Assembly: GCA_017470055.1 (NCBI GenBank)
Contig: JAFUFD010000050.1
Span: 1 to 64,000 of the forward strand
From: Prevotella sp.
Lineage (GTDB): Bacteria; Bacteroidota; Bacteroidia; Bacteroidales; Bacteroidaceae
Reading direction: 5' to 3'
Length of the DNA: 64,000 bases
Shown: positions 8,948 through 17,260 of the stretch, piece by piece
Position numbering within the stretch: the first letter of the stretch is position 1
How the letters are laid out: each line of letters opens with the position of its first letter
Made by a program: the position numbers and the translations under genes
The notes under the pieces: model-generated
The model's database searches: none
Told to the model about the DNA's origin: nothing
Seen by the model: only the letters and a program-made list of their open reading frames with translations

Positions 8948-9907
8948 GAAGTATTCGATGATCTCTTCCCATGTCTTGAACGTGTCGGAACCATATTCAA
9001 GGAGGGTTGCCATGGTGTCGCCCTCCTTTTGCTTGGAGATGAGATAGTCGCCATAGAGCAGGTCACGGCGGTCGGTATAGATAGTATGATGCCAAGCGGG
9101 GACATTGACATGCTCCTCTAACCACGGCATGGTCGTGGCATACGTGGACGGAGTGGCGACGAAATACACTTGGTAGTGCTCTATCAGTATACGTACAGCC
9201 TTCATCATCGAACTGGTAGGTTTTTGATAGGCGTCTATCAAAGTCTCTATACCTATATATATAATAGGACGCTCTCGTTTCTCCTGTTGGTCATCAATCC
9301 AGCGGATGACGGGTACGACAGAGTGCATGAACGACTTATCGTTCATGCGATGCTCCCCATGGAAATGAATGGTCTTTGGATAATGCTCATGAAAGAGGTC
9401 ATACGTGTCTACCGTCGTGTCCTCGTCGCCAAAGAGACCATAGACTCGTTGCTGCTCTTCTGCGTTTATTCTCTCAAAGCGGTGCTCTGACTGTTCCTTG
9501 TATTCCTTGATGAGCGCTTTGTCAACATAGAATTCCTGGACACCATCCAGTCGGGGGTTCTGAAACTGTTGGGTCCCCGTCATGCCGTGAGCCTTCATCG
9601 TCTCGCCCATCTCTAAGGCGGGATTCACACAGATACGGTCATAGCCATAGAGTTGTTCGGTATACATGCCTCCCATCGAAGTGCCGATAATCAGGTGGGG
9701 ATGCTCCTGCTCGCAAGTCTGGCGCAACAAGTCGATAGCCTTCTGCGGATGGATGGGCAGGTCGGGGGCTATCACTTTTGCCTGTGGCATCACCTCACGA
9801 AGTCGTGATACTGTTCCAGACTGGCCACTGGAGGCAAAGCCATGAACATAGAGCACTGTCTTGCCTGCCATCAGTTCTGGATATTGTTTTGTATAAGGAT
9901 TTTCCAT
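8927..9907 (-). CDS. YqiA-like alpha/beta hydrolase fused to a 5'-nucleotidase-like domain
   Basis: 326 residues. The first ~190 resemble the YqiA/UPF0227 esterases: oxyanion-side HGFASSG (22-28), the nucleophile elbow GTSMGG with Ser77, and a late HGEHRM that could supply the catalytic His. From about residue 212 (IIYIGIETLIDAYQ) the sequence resembles the C-terminal part of HAD-type deoxyribonucleotidases (RRDLLYGDYLI ... GSDTFKTWEEIIEYF), but without the family's DxDxT nucleophile motif. The second half may be a degenerate or regulatory domain. The 3' end overlaps the convergent upstream gene by 21 bp. Confidence 0.75.
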   Translation of the reverse strand: MENPYTKQYPELMAGKTVLYVHGFASSGQSGTVSRLREVMPQAKVIAPDLPIHPQKAIDLLRQTCEQEHPHLIIGTSMGGMYTEQLYGYDRICVNPALEMGETMKAHGMTGTQQFQNPRLDGVQEFYVDKALIKEYKEQSEHRFERINAEEQQRVYGLFGDEDTTVDTYDLFHEHYPKTIHFHGEHRMNDKSFMHSVVPVIRWIDDQQEKRERPIIYIGIETLIDAYQKPTSSMMKAVRILIEHYQVYFVATPSTYATTMPWLEEHVNVPAWHHTIYTDRRDLLYGDYLISKQKEGDTMATLLEYGSDTFKTWEEIIEYFSRLGGQ

Positions 9908-9927
9908 AAATTAGAGTTTGACAGGTG

Positions 9928-9935
9928 CAAAGATA
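9928..9935 (-). promoter_or_regulatory. -7 box for the hydrolase fusion gene
   Basis: The minus strand reads TATCTTTG followed by CACC, about 20 bases before the ATG at 9907. It is back-to-back with the dnaG promoter, and the two upstream regions overlap. No good -33 element is visible. Confidence 0.6.
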
Positions 9936-9944
9936 GTAAAAAGA

Positions 9945-9976
9945 TTTGGTTTTTCAGTCAGTTTGCATTATCTTTG
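9945..9976 (+). promoter_or_regulatory. dnaG promoter, probably giving a leaderless transcript
   Basis: TTTG at 9945-9948, 20 bases, TATCTTTG at 9969-9976. Counting the 8-mer as centred on -7 puts the transcript start at about 9980-9982, which is the dnaG ATG itself (9982). Confidence 0.75.
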
Positions 9977-9981
9977 CACAC

Positions 9982-11901
9982 ATGATTGACAGAGCGACGA
10001 TAGACAAGATCATGGATGCCACCAATATCGTGGATGTGGTGGGTGAGTTCGTGAGCCTCCGCAAGGCAGGGGTGAACTATAAAGGCTTGTGCCCTTTCCA
10101 TGACGACAAGACCCCGTCGTTCATGGTGTCGCCCTCAAAGCAGATATGCCATTGCTTTGCTTGTGGTGAGGGAGGCAATGCCGTCAATTTCCTAATGAAG
10201 CACGAGCAGATCACCTATCCTGAGGCACTTCGCTGGTTGGCGAAGAAATACAATATTGAGATTGAGGAGCGTGAACTCTCCGACGAGGAGAAAAAGGAGC
10301 AGAGTGACCGTGAGTCGATGTTTATCGTCAACGAGTGGGCTTGCCAGTATTTTCATGAGATTTTGAGTCATGATGTCGACGGACAGGCTATCGGTAAACA
10401 GTATTTCCGTAGCCGTGGTGTACGTGATGATATTATCAAGAAGTTCCAGTTGGGCTTTGCCCTCACCAAGCGTGACGCCCTTGTCAACGAGGCCCGCCGT
10501 AAGGGCTATAAGGATGAGTTTTTGGTAAAGACGGGTCTGTGTATCGAGAATGAGCGTGGCATCTACGACCGTTTCGCAGGTCGTGCCATCTTCCCGTGGT
10601 TGAATGTCAGTGGTAAGGTCGTTGCCTTTGGTGGTCGTAAACTTGATGCCGCTACGAAGGGTGTACAACAGAAATATGTCAACTCGCCCGATTCGGAGAT
10701 ATACCATAAGGAGCGTGAGTTGTATGGCATTTATCAGGCGAAAAAGGCTATCGTGAAAGAGGACTGTGTCTATATGGTCGAGGGCTATACCGATGTGATA
10801 GCCATGCACCAGTGTGGACTGGAGAACGTGGTGGCTAACTCAGGTACGGCACTCTCTGTCTACCAGATCCGTCTGCTACGCCGTTTTACCCAGAATATCG
10901 TATTGCTTTACGACGGCGATGAGGCTGGTATCCATGCCGCCATGCGAGGTACTGACATGCTGCTGCAAGAGGGGATGAACGTGAAGGTGCTGCTGTTGCC
11001 TGACGGCGATGACCCAGACTCTTTCTCCCACAAGCACACAGCAACGGAGTTCCGACAATATATCGAGGACCATCAGACTGACTTCATCCAGTTTAAGACT
11101 GACCTGTTGTTGAAAGGGGTGAAAGACCCTATCAAACGAGCCGAGGCGATAAACAGTATTGTGCGCTCCGTGAGTGTGATACCTGATTCCATCGTGCGCT
11201 CTGCCTATATCACCGACTGTTCCCGCCGTTTGGAGGTAGACGAGCGGACCTTGATATCGCAGACGAATAAGTATATCGCTGGCGACAAGGAGGAACAGCG
11301 CAAGGAGGCAGAGCGTGAGGAACGTCAACAGGAGCAGGAAACGACACCAGAGCCTATTGGACTGCATACCCCTCAAGAGCAGACCTCAGAGGTGGAGCGC
11401 ATGCTCATCCAACTGATTATCCGTCATGGCGACATGGTGATTATGAGGGGACTGGAGACCGAGGATGGCGGCTTTATTGATATGAATGTCGCCCAGTATG
11501 TTGATTTCGACTTCAGTGGCGACGGCCTCTCCTTCAGCAACGACCTCTATAACCGTATCCTGCATGAGGCGGTGATGCATTCCATGGAGGATGGTTTCAA
11601 GGCGGAGACCTATTTCACCCAGCATCCTGATATTGAGGTGAGCCAACTCGCCACCCGCCTTGCCGTGGACAACTACCAACTGGGACGTGGCTTCGAGATG
11701 CGACAGACGGAACAGGGCATGCGCCAACAGGTGGAGCACTTGATTCTCGATTTCCGCTATGTCATCGTGGGTGCCCGGCTGAAGGAAATCAACTGCGCAT
11801 TGAAGGAGAAGCACGACCAGGAGCGGATGCGTGAACTGATGCAAGAGTATATAGAGGCAAACAAACTCTATCAGCAGTTAGGACGTGAATTAGGACGATA
11901 G
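9982..11901 (+). CDS. dnaG: DNA primase
   Basis: 639 residues starting MIDRATIDKIMDATNIVDVV, the standard DnaG start; the in-frame TTG 36 bases upstream is inside the promoter and is rejected. The CHC2 zinc finger has Cys37, His40, Cys58 and Cys61 (CPFHDDKTPSF ... CHCFACGEGG). The Toprim catalytic core follows at about 255-345 (VEGYTDVIAMHQ, LLYDGDEAGIHAA), with a C-terminal helicase-binding region rich in charged helices. The enzyme makes RNA primers for replication. The next gene, cls, starts on the base after the stop codon, so both share a transcript. Confidence 0.97.
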   Translation: MIDRATIDKIMDATNIVDVVGEFVSLRKAGVNYKGLCPFHDDKTPSFMVSPSKQICHCFACGEGGNAVNFLMKHEQITYPEALRWLAKKYNIEIEERELSDEEKKEQSDRESMFIVNEWACQYFHEILSHDVDGQAIGKQYFRSRGVRDDIIKKFQLGFALTKRDALVNEARRKGYKDEFLVKTGLCIENERGIYDRFAGRAIFPWLNVSGKVVAFGGRKLDAATKGVQQKYVNSPDSEIYHKERELYGIYQAKKAIVKEDCVYMVEGYTDVIAMHQCGLENVVANSGTALSVYQIRLLRRFTQNIVLLYDGDEAGIHAAMRGTDMLLQEGMNVKVLLLPDGDDPDSFSHKHTATEFRQYIEDHQTDFIQFKTDLLLKGVKDPIKRAEAINSIVRSVSVIPDSIVRSAYITDCSRRLEVDERTLISQTNKYIAGDKEEQRKEAEREERQQEQETTPEPIGLHTPQEQTSEVERMLIQLIIRHGDMVIMRGLETEDGGFIDMNVAQYVDFDFSGDGLSFSNDLYNRILHEAVMHSMEDGFKAETYFTQHPDIEVSQLATRLAVDNYQLGRGFEMRQTEQGMRQQVEHLILDFRYVIVGARLKEINCALKEKHDQERMRELMQEYIEANKLYQQLGRELGR

Positions 11902-13344
11902 ATGCAGTCACTACTATATATCACAGGTGTCACCCTCATGTGGATTGTCATCGCCATGGCTGTCATACATGTGGTGATGGACAACCGACAGCCTGCCAAG
12001 ACGATGGCATGGGCGTTGGTGATTATCTTTGTGCCTGTCATCGGACTGGTGTTCTACCTCTTCTTCGGCATCAACCATCGCAAGGAGCGACTGGTCAGTC
12101 AGCGCAGTCTCGACCAGTTGACGAAACGCTCCATGTTGAGTTTCGTGGAGCAGCAGAACCTACGTGTGCCTGAGCGACAGAAGCAGTTGGTCGACCTCTT
12201 TGTCAACCAGTCTTTTTCCTTACCTTTCAAAGACAATCAGGTGGATATCATGACAGACGGCTATGCCTTCTTCCCAGAGTTGCTGCGGGACATTGCCCAG
12301 GCAAGTCATCATATCCATATTGATATGTATATCATTGAGGACGATGCTTTAGGACGACTGGTCGCCGATGCGCTCATCGATAAGGCGAGGGCGGGGGTGC
12401 ATATCCGTGTCATCTATGATGATGTGGGATGCTGGAATGTGGGGCATGCCTTCTTCGAGCGGATGCGAGAGGAGGGGATCGAGGTAACTCCTTACCTGCC
12501 TGTGCGCTTCCCCTCATTCACGAGTAAGGTCAACTATCGCAACCACCGGAAACTGATTGTCATCGATGGCAGGGTGGGGTATGTCGGTGGTATGAATATC
12601 GCCTTGCGCTATGTGAAGGGAACAGGTGAGCAGCCATGGCGTGATACGATGTTGCGTATGACGGGTGGCGCCGTCTATGGCATCCAACGTGCCTTCCTCG
12701 TCGACTGGTATTTCGTCGACCGCACCTTGATTACCGACCGTGTCTATTATCCCCAGCACCTAACGCCTAACACCCAATCCTCGACACCTAACAACTGCCT
12801 TGCCCAGATAGTCACGAGTGGTCCCACCAATCCCTATCCCGAGATTATGCAGGGCTATGTCCGTGCCATCCAGTCAGCACGTCGTTATATCTATATCGAG
12901 ACACCTTATTTCCTGCCTAACGAACCCGTGCTCTTTGCTTTGAAGACCGCTTCAGTGGCAGGCGTCGATGTACGCATTCTCTGTCCCCGTCGTTCCGATG
13001 CTCGTTTCGTGGAGTGGGCGTCACGCTCCTACCTTCGTGAGGCTTACGAGGCGGGCATTAAAGTATATCTCTATGAATCAGGGTTCCTCCACTCTAAAAT
13101 GATGGTGTGTGACGACTCGCTGACTACCTGTGGCTCCACCAATGTCGACTTCCGCTCCTTCGAGAATAATTTCGAGGCGAATGTGTTTATCTACGACGAG
13201 GGAATCGCCTTGCGTATGAAGAATATCTTCCTGAAAGATCAGGAGCAGTCAGTCCTTTTGGGTGATATTCCCCAAAGGATTCATCCCTCTTTCAAGAAAC
13301 GCTTATGGGAGAGTCTCACCCGCCTGTTGTCTCCCCTATTATGA
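11902..13344 (+). CDS. cls: Cardiolipin synthase (phospholipase D type)
   Basis: 480 residues. Two N-terminal membrane segments (about 5-25 and 35-55) anchor two phospholipase D domains, each with an HKD motif: NHRKLIVIDG near residue 213 and LHSKMMVCDD near 396, the latter followed by GSTNVDFRS. The enzyme condenses two phosphatidylglycerols to cardiolipin at the inner membrane. A short low-complexity insert (HLTPNTQSSTPNN, about residues 286-298), encoded by CCTAAC repeats, sits between the two domains. The start codon abuts the dnaG stop, and mutY follows after 13 bases, so translation is probably coupled. Confidence 0.95.
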   Translation: MQSLLYITGVTLMWIVIAMAVIHVVMDNRQPAKTMAWALVIIFVPVIGLVFYLFFGINHRKERLVSQRSLDQLTKRSMLSFVEQQNLRVPERQKQLVDLFVNQSFSLPFKDNQVDIMTDGYAFFPELLRDIAQASHHIHIDMYIIEDDALGRLVADALIDKARAGVHIRVIYDDVGCWNVGHAFFERMREEGIEVTPYLPVRFPSFTSKVNYRNHRKLIVIDGRVGYVGGMNIALRYVKGTGEQPWRDTMLRMTGGAVYGIQRAFLVDWYFVDRTLITDRVYYPQHLTPNTQSSTPNNCLAQIVTSGPTNPYPEIMQGYVRAIQSARRYIYIETPYFLPNEPVLFALKTASVAGVDVRILCPRRSDARFVEWASRSYLREAYEAGIKVYLYESGFLHSKMMVCDDSLTTCGSTNVDFRSFENNFEANVFIYDEGIALRMKNIFLKDQEQSVLLGDIPQRIHPSFKKRLWESLTRLLSPLL

Positions 13345-13357
13345 ATGATCAAAGAAG

Positions 13358-14347
13358 ATGAGTTTCACCACCACGATATTGCAATGGTTTGAGGAGAACG
13401 GTCGTGCGCTGCCATGGCGTGAGACACATGACCCTTATGCCATCTGGTTGTCGGAAATCATCCTGCAACAGACGCGCATCGAGCAGGGACGCCCTTACTG
13501 GGAGCGTTTCATGGAACGGTGGCATACAGTGGAGGACCTTGCCGCTGCCTCAGAGGATGAGGTCTTGCGTGAATGGCAGGGACTGGGCTACTACAGTCGT
13601 GCCCGTAACCTGCATCATGCCGCCAAGCAGATCGTGGCGATGGGGGGATTCCCACAGACACTGGAGGGTATCAAGAGCCTGAAAGGGGTGGGCGACTATA
13701 CGGCTGCCGCCATCGGCTCTATCGCCTTCGACCTCCCCGCCGCTGTGGTCGACGGCAATGTCTATCGGGTACTGGCACGTCATTATGGTATCGCCACACC
13801 CATCAATACCACAGAGGGTAAGAAAGAGTTCACGGCATTGGCGCAGAGCCTGTTGCCAGAGAAGAAAGCCTCTGCCTTCAACCAGGCGATGATGGACTTT
13901 GGCGCCCTTCAATGTCGCCCGTTAAACCCATTATGCCCATTATGCCCACTCCAAGAGACCTGCGTTGCCTTCCGAGAGGGCAGGGTGGAGGAATTGCCTG
14001 TCAAGCAGAAAACACTGAAAGTCAAAGAGCGGCACCTTACCTATGTATATATAAGGTGTCAGGGGCAGACCGCCATCCATCGTCGTTCCGCAGGGGATAT
14101 CTGGCAGGGATTATATGAGCCGTGGATGACAGAAACACCTCCTGCTGATGCCATCTTACTGCGACAAAATGTCAAGCATGTGTTGACGCATCGCATTATC
14201 TATGCTGACTTCTGGTTGTGGAAACCTCGAGAAAAGCCTCTGTTGCCAGCCGACTATCAATGGATACCGGAAGACGATATCGACAACTATGGGGTGCCTC
14301 GGCTGATAGAGATACTACTTGACTCCTTAACTTCTTTAACTCTATAA
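13358..14347 (+). CDS. mutY: A/G-specific adenine glycosylase
   Basis: 329 residues. It removes adenine mispaired with 8-oxoguanine. The helix-hairpin-helix (LKGVGDYTAAAIGS, 108-121), the catalytic Asp in VVDGNV (Asp132) and the early Glu in LSEIILQQTR (Glu33) are present. The 4Fe-4S cluster ligands are intact as C-x6-C-x2-C-x5-C (Cys186, 193, 196, 202). A NUDIX-like C-terminal domain senses 8-oxoG. The DNA of the cluster loop is a short tandem repeat (CCCATTATG twice, 13926-13943), and the last codons (LTSLTL) come from a TTAACT-type repeat at the 3' end. Confidence 0.96.
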   Translation: MSFTTTILQWFEENGRALPWRETHDPYAIWLSEIILQQTRIEQGRPYWERFMERWHTVEDLAAASEDEVLREWQGLGYYSRARNLHHAAKQIVAMGGFPQTLEGIKSLKGVGDYTAAAIGSIAFDLPAAVVDGNVYRVLARHYGIATPINTTEGKKEFTALAQSLLPEKKASAFNQAMMDFGALQCRPLNPLCPLCPLQETCVAFREGRVEELPVKQKTLKVKERHLTYVYIRCQGQTAIHRRSAGDIWQGLYEPWMTETPPADAILLRQNVKHVLTHRIIYADFWLWKPREKPLLPADYQWIPEDDIDNYGVPRLIEILLDSLTSLTL

Positions 14348-14358
14348 CTTCAAAAAGA

Positions 14359-14934
14359 ATGATTAATATTGCTATCTTTGTATCGGGAAGCGGCACGAAC
14401 TGTGAGAACCTGATTAAGTATTTCGCCACCTCGGAGCGATACCGTTGTGCGTTGGTTGTCAGCAACAAGCTCGAAGCCTTTGCCCTGACTCGTGCGGAAC
14501 GGTTGGGAGTGCCTACGGCAGTGGCTCCCAAACCTCAGTTGAACGATGAGGCAGTGATGTTGCCGTTGCTCCGCCAGTATGATATCCAGTTTATCGTGCT
14601 GGCTGGCTTCCTGCCCCTTGTCCCTAACTTCCTTATCGATGCCTTCCCCCGTCGTATTATCAATATCCATCCGGCACTGTTGCCGAAGTATGGCGGTAAG
14701 GGTATGTGGGGACACCATGTCCATGAGGCAGTGAAGGAGGCTGGTGAGACAGAGACGGGTATGACCGTCCACAGGGTGACTCCCGTCTGTGACTCTGGTG
14801 AGATTATCGCCCAGTATAGGGTCGCCCTTTCTCCTGCGGATACCGCCGACGACATTGCGGCGAAAGAGCATCAGTTGGAGATGGCGTATTTCCCGAAAGT
14901 TGTGGAGCAGGTACTGGATGAAACGTTCTTTTAG
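14359..14934 (+). CDS. purN: Phosphoribosylglycinamide formyltransferase
   Basis: 191 residues, normal size. It transfers a formyl group from 10-formyl-THF to GAR in purine synthesis. The GAR-binding loop SGSGTNCENL (9-18) and the catalytic trio Asn102, His104 (NIHPALLP) and Asp145 (VCDSGEII) are visible. It starts 11 bases after mutY in a spacer that continues a TTAACT repeat, and yraN follows after 9 bases. Confidence 0.97.
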   Translation: MINIAIFVSGSGTNCENLIKYFATSERYRCALVVSNKLEAFALTRAERLGVPTAVAPKPQLNDEAVMLPLLRQYDIQFIVLAGFLPLVPNFLIDAFPRRIINIHPALLPKYGGKGMWGHHVHEAVKEAGETETGMTVHRVTPVCDSGEIIAQYRVALSPADTADDIAAKEHQLEMAYFPKVVEQVLDETFF

Positions 14935-14943
14935 TTCATAGTT

Positions 14944-15297
14944 ATGGCGGAGCATAACGACATCGGCAGATGGGGTGAGGATATCGCTGCGGACTACCTG
15001 CAGCGTAAGGGCTACCAAATCATAGAGCGTGACTGGAAGAGCGGTCACCGTGACTTGGACATCATAGCCCTTGACGGTGACACGGTGGTCTTTGTCGAGG
15101 TGAAGACCCGTAGCAACCGTCTGTTTACCGACCCTGTCGAAGCCGTAGGCTACCAAAAGATTCACAACCTGCAACAGGCTGCGAATCATTATGTGAAATA
15201 CCGTCGTATCAACCACGATATCCGCTTCGATATCGTCTGCGTCATCGGTACGCCAGACACAGAGCCAGAGATCGATCATATCGAGGATGCGTTCTGA
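14944..15297 (+). CDS. YraN/UPF0102 family endonuclease-like protein
   Basis: 117 residues. It has the restriction-endonuclease-like fold signature of the UPF0102 family: an early Glu (WGEDIAADYLQRKGY), DLDIIALD (37-44) and VEVKTRS (51-57), which together give the D-x(n)-E-x-K metal site. Its role is not established; family members are linked to DNA processing or repair. The last gene of the dnaG-to-yraN unit, it is followed by a two-way terminator. The start ATG is preceded by TTCATAGTT, the same 9-mer found before cysN. Confidence 0.88.
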   Translation: MAEHNDIGRWGEDIAADYLQRKGYQIIERDWKSGHRDLDIIALDGDTVVFVEVKTRSNRLFTDPVEAVGYQKIHNLQQAANHYVKYRRINHDIRFDIVCVIGTPDTEPEIDHIEDAF

Positions 15298-15303
15298 CAA
15301 AAA

Positions 15304-15339
15304 AATAATCCGATGAGTCGCCTGCCCCATCGGATTATT
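15304..15339. terminator. Bidirectional terminator between yraN and the acyl-CoA dehydrogenase gene
   Basis: Arms AATAATCCGATG (15304-15315) and CATCGGATTATT (15328-15339) are perfect complements. A-runs on the left and T-rich sequence on the right let it act for both convergent genes. Confidence 0.85.
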
Positions 15340-15358
15340 CTTATTGAGTTTGTTTGTA

Positions 15359-17086
15359 TTATGCCTCTGTCTCAGGCTCCGCAGCCTTGAAGTTTGCCAA
15401 GTCCTCAACCTTGAAGTTCTTGATGTAGGCGGACTTACCATAGACATCCTCCTCAGTCATGCGGACATAGACCTGTGCACTCTTGGCGAAGAGTTCAGGA
15501 GCCTTGGCGGCATCACGGATGATGAGCAGGCTCATCACCAGTTCTGCGGTCATGTCGTAGAGACGACGGGCGAGGAAATCGAAGGCATCCTGGTTGTCCA
15601 GTTCCTTGGCGTAGTTCAGTGCGTCCTCGTAGATGGGGAGCAACTTCTCCACACGAGCCTTCAGGGCTGCGTCGGCATTCTCTGGCAGAGCGGCAATCAT
15701 GTCCTTGATGTTCTGCAGCATCGTTCCGTTAGAGATATAACGGATAGCGGCGACAACCTGCAACTGGGTGGTACCCTCGTAGATAGAGAAGATACGGGCA
15801 TCACGGAACAGGCGCTGGCTCTTGTACTCCATGATGAAGCCTGAGCCACCGTGGATAGAGATGGCATCGTAGGCATTCTGGTTGGCGTACTCTGAGTTCA
15901 TACCCTTGGCAAGTGGGGTGAAGGCATCGGCAAGACGCTGGTATTTCTTCAACTCCTGCTTCTCCTCGGGCTCCAACTTGCGGTCACGCTCGATATCCTC
16001 CAAACACTTATAGACATCCACATAGGCGGCTGTCTCGTAGAGCAGACTGCGACCTGCGTCGAGTTTAGCCTTCATACGAGAGAGTATGTCATAGACAGCG
16101 GGGAAGTTGATGATCTTCTCACCAAACTGCTGACGCTCCTTGGCGTAGGCAAGTCCCTCGTTATAAGCCTCCTGCTCCACACCGACACTCTGTGCGGCGA
16201 TACCCAGACGGGCACCGTTCATCAGAGCCATCACGTACTTGATCAGACCAAGACGGGTGCTTCCGCAGAGTTCAGCCTTAGCGTTCTTATAGGTCAACTC
16301 ACAGGTAGGTGAGCCGTGGATACCTAATTTATGCTCGATGTGACGAACATCAACACCACCCTGACGCTTGTCGTAGATAAACATCGACAGACCACGTCCG
16401 TCCTTGGTGCCCTCCTCAGAGCGCGCCAGTACGAGGTGGATGTCAGAGTCACCGTTGGTGATGAAACGCTTCACACCGTTCAGACGCCAGCAGTTCTCCT
16501 TCTCGTCAAAGGTTGCCTTCAGCATCACACGCTGCAAGTCAGAACCTGCATCAGGCTCCGTGAGGTCCATAGACATACCCTCACCGGCGCAAACACGGGG
16601 GATATACTTCTGTCGCTGCTCCTCGCTACCGAACTCATAGAGGGTGTCGATACAACTCTGCAGGCTCCAGATGTTCTGGAAACCGGCATCGGCAGCCGAG
16701 ATCATCTCACTCAGCATGGAGAACACCGTGTTGGGCAGGTTCAGACCACCGTAACGGCGGGGCATGGAGACACCCCACAAGCCAGCCTTGCGGGTGGCGT
16801 CAAGGTTCTCATAAGTCTTGCTTGCGTAGATCATACGGCCGTTCTCAAGGTGTGGACCCTCGAGGTCTACGTCCTCAGCATTCGGCTCGATGATATTAGC
16901 GGCAACGTCGCCTGTGATGTCGAGAATCTGCTTGTAGTTCTCGATGGCATCGCCCAGGTCAACGGGAGCATAGTCATATTCTTTCGCATCAGCGAACCCC
17001 TTTTCTTTCAACTCGACGATACGAGCCATCAGGGGATGGTTCAAGTAGAACCCGATCTCAGGATGATCACTATAATAGTTTGCCAT
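15359..17086 (-). CDS. Acyl-CoA dehydrogenase
   Basis: 575 residues, longer than the ~380 of the common family because of a C-terminal helical extension (after about residue 450), as in the large Bacteroidetes type. FAD- and substrate-binding signatures are present (DLTEPDAGSDLQRV about 174-187, GVKRFITNGDSD, and SIYEGTTQLQ, whose Glu is in the position of the catalytic base). It oxidises an acyl-CoA and passes electrons to ETF. It is the last gene of the minus-strand etfB-etfA operon, which supplies its acceptor. The substrate chain is not predictable from the sequence; use in the reductive direction is also possible. Confidence 0.93.
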   Translation of the reverse strand: MANYYSDHPEIGFYLNHPLMARIVELKEKGFADAKEYDYAPVDLGDAIENYKQILDITGDVAANIIEPNAEDVDLEGPHLENGRMIYASKTYENLDATRKAGLWGVSMPRRYGGLNLPNTVFSMLSEMISAADAGFQNIWSLQSCIDTLYEFGSEEQRQKYIPRVCAGEGMSMDLTEPDAGSDLQRVMLKATFDEKENCWRLNGVKRFITNGDSDIHLVLARSEEGTKDGRGLSMFIYDKRQGGVDVRHIEHKLGIHGSPTCELTYKNAKAELCGSTRLGLIKYVMALMNGARLGIAAQSVGVEQEAYNEGLAYAKERQQFGEKIINFPAVYDILSRMKAKLDAGRSLLYETAAYVDVYKCLEDIERDRKLEPEEKQELKKYQRLADAFTPLAKGMNSEYANQNAYDAISIHGGSGFIMEYKSQRLFRDARIFSIYEGTTQLQVVAAIRYISNGTMLQNIKDMIAALPENADAALKARVEKLLPIYEDALNYAKELDNQDAFDFLARRLYDMTAELVMSLLIIRDAAKAPELFAKSAQVYVRMTEEDVYGKSAYIKNFKVEDLANFKAAEPETEA

Positions 17087-17092
17087 AATCTT

Positions 17093-17257
17093 TTATTTCT
17101 TTAATTTTCTGCACTCTTGATAGAATTCTCCTGCGAACCAAATAACAAAGCATATACTCAATATTCGTTGGAATGTTGAAGTTTCAGAGAATACCAAGTA
17201 TATATTAATAATGGTAAAGACTGCTAAAAAGAGTAACCTGAAAATCTTGAATTTCAT
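17093..17257 (-). CDS. Small membrane protein of 54 residues between etfA and the acyl-CoA dehydrogenase gene
   Basis: An ATG at 17257 opens a 54-codon frame ending with TAA at 17093-17095. The peptide starts MKFKIFRLLFLAVFTIINI and has two hydrophobic segments (about 6-23 and 32-43) and a charged C-terminus (ECRKLKK). It starts 3 bases downstream of the etfA stop and ends 6 bases before the dehydrogenase ATG, filling the gap almost exactly, as a real operon member would. I recognise no family. The start lies in a TAGTAAA repeat that also forms the end of etfA. Confidence 0.6.
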   Translation of the reverse strand: MKFKIFRLLFLAVFTIINIYLVFSETSTFQRILSICFVIWFAGEFYQECRKLKK

Positions 17258-17260
17258 TTA

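Noticed and set aside
14350-15447. 365-codon minus-strand frame opposite purN and yraN
   Set aside because: It covers two clear genes and a terminator on the other strand and has no family features.
16331-17104. 257-codon plus-strand frame opposite the acyl-CoA dehydrogenase
   Set aside because: Antisense shadow; no promoter and no motif.
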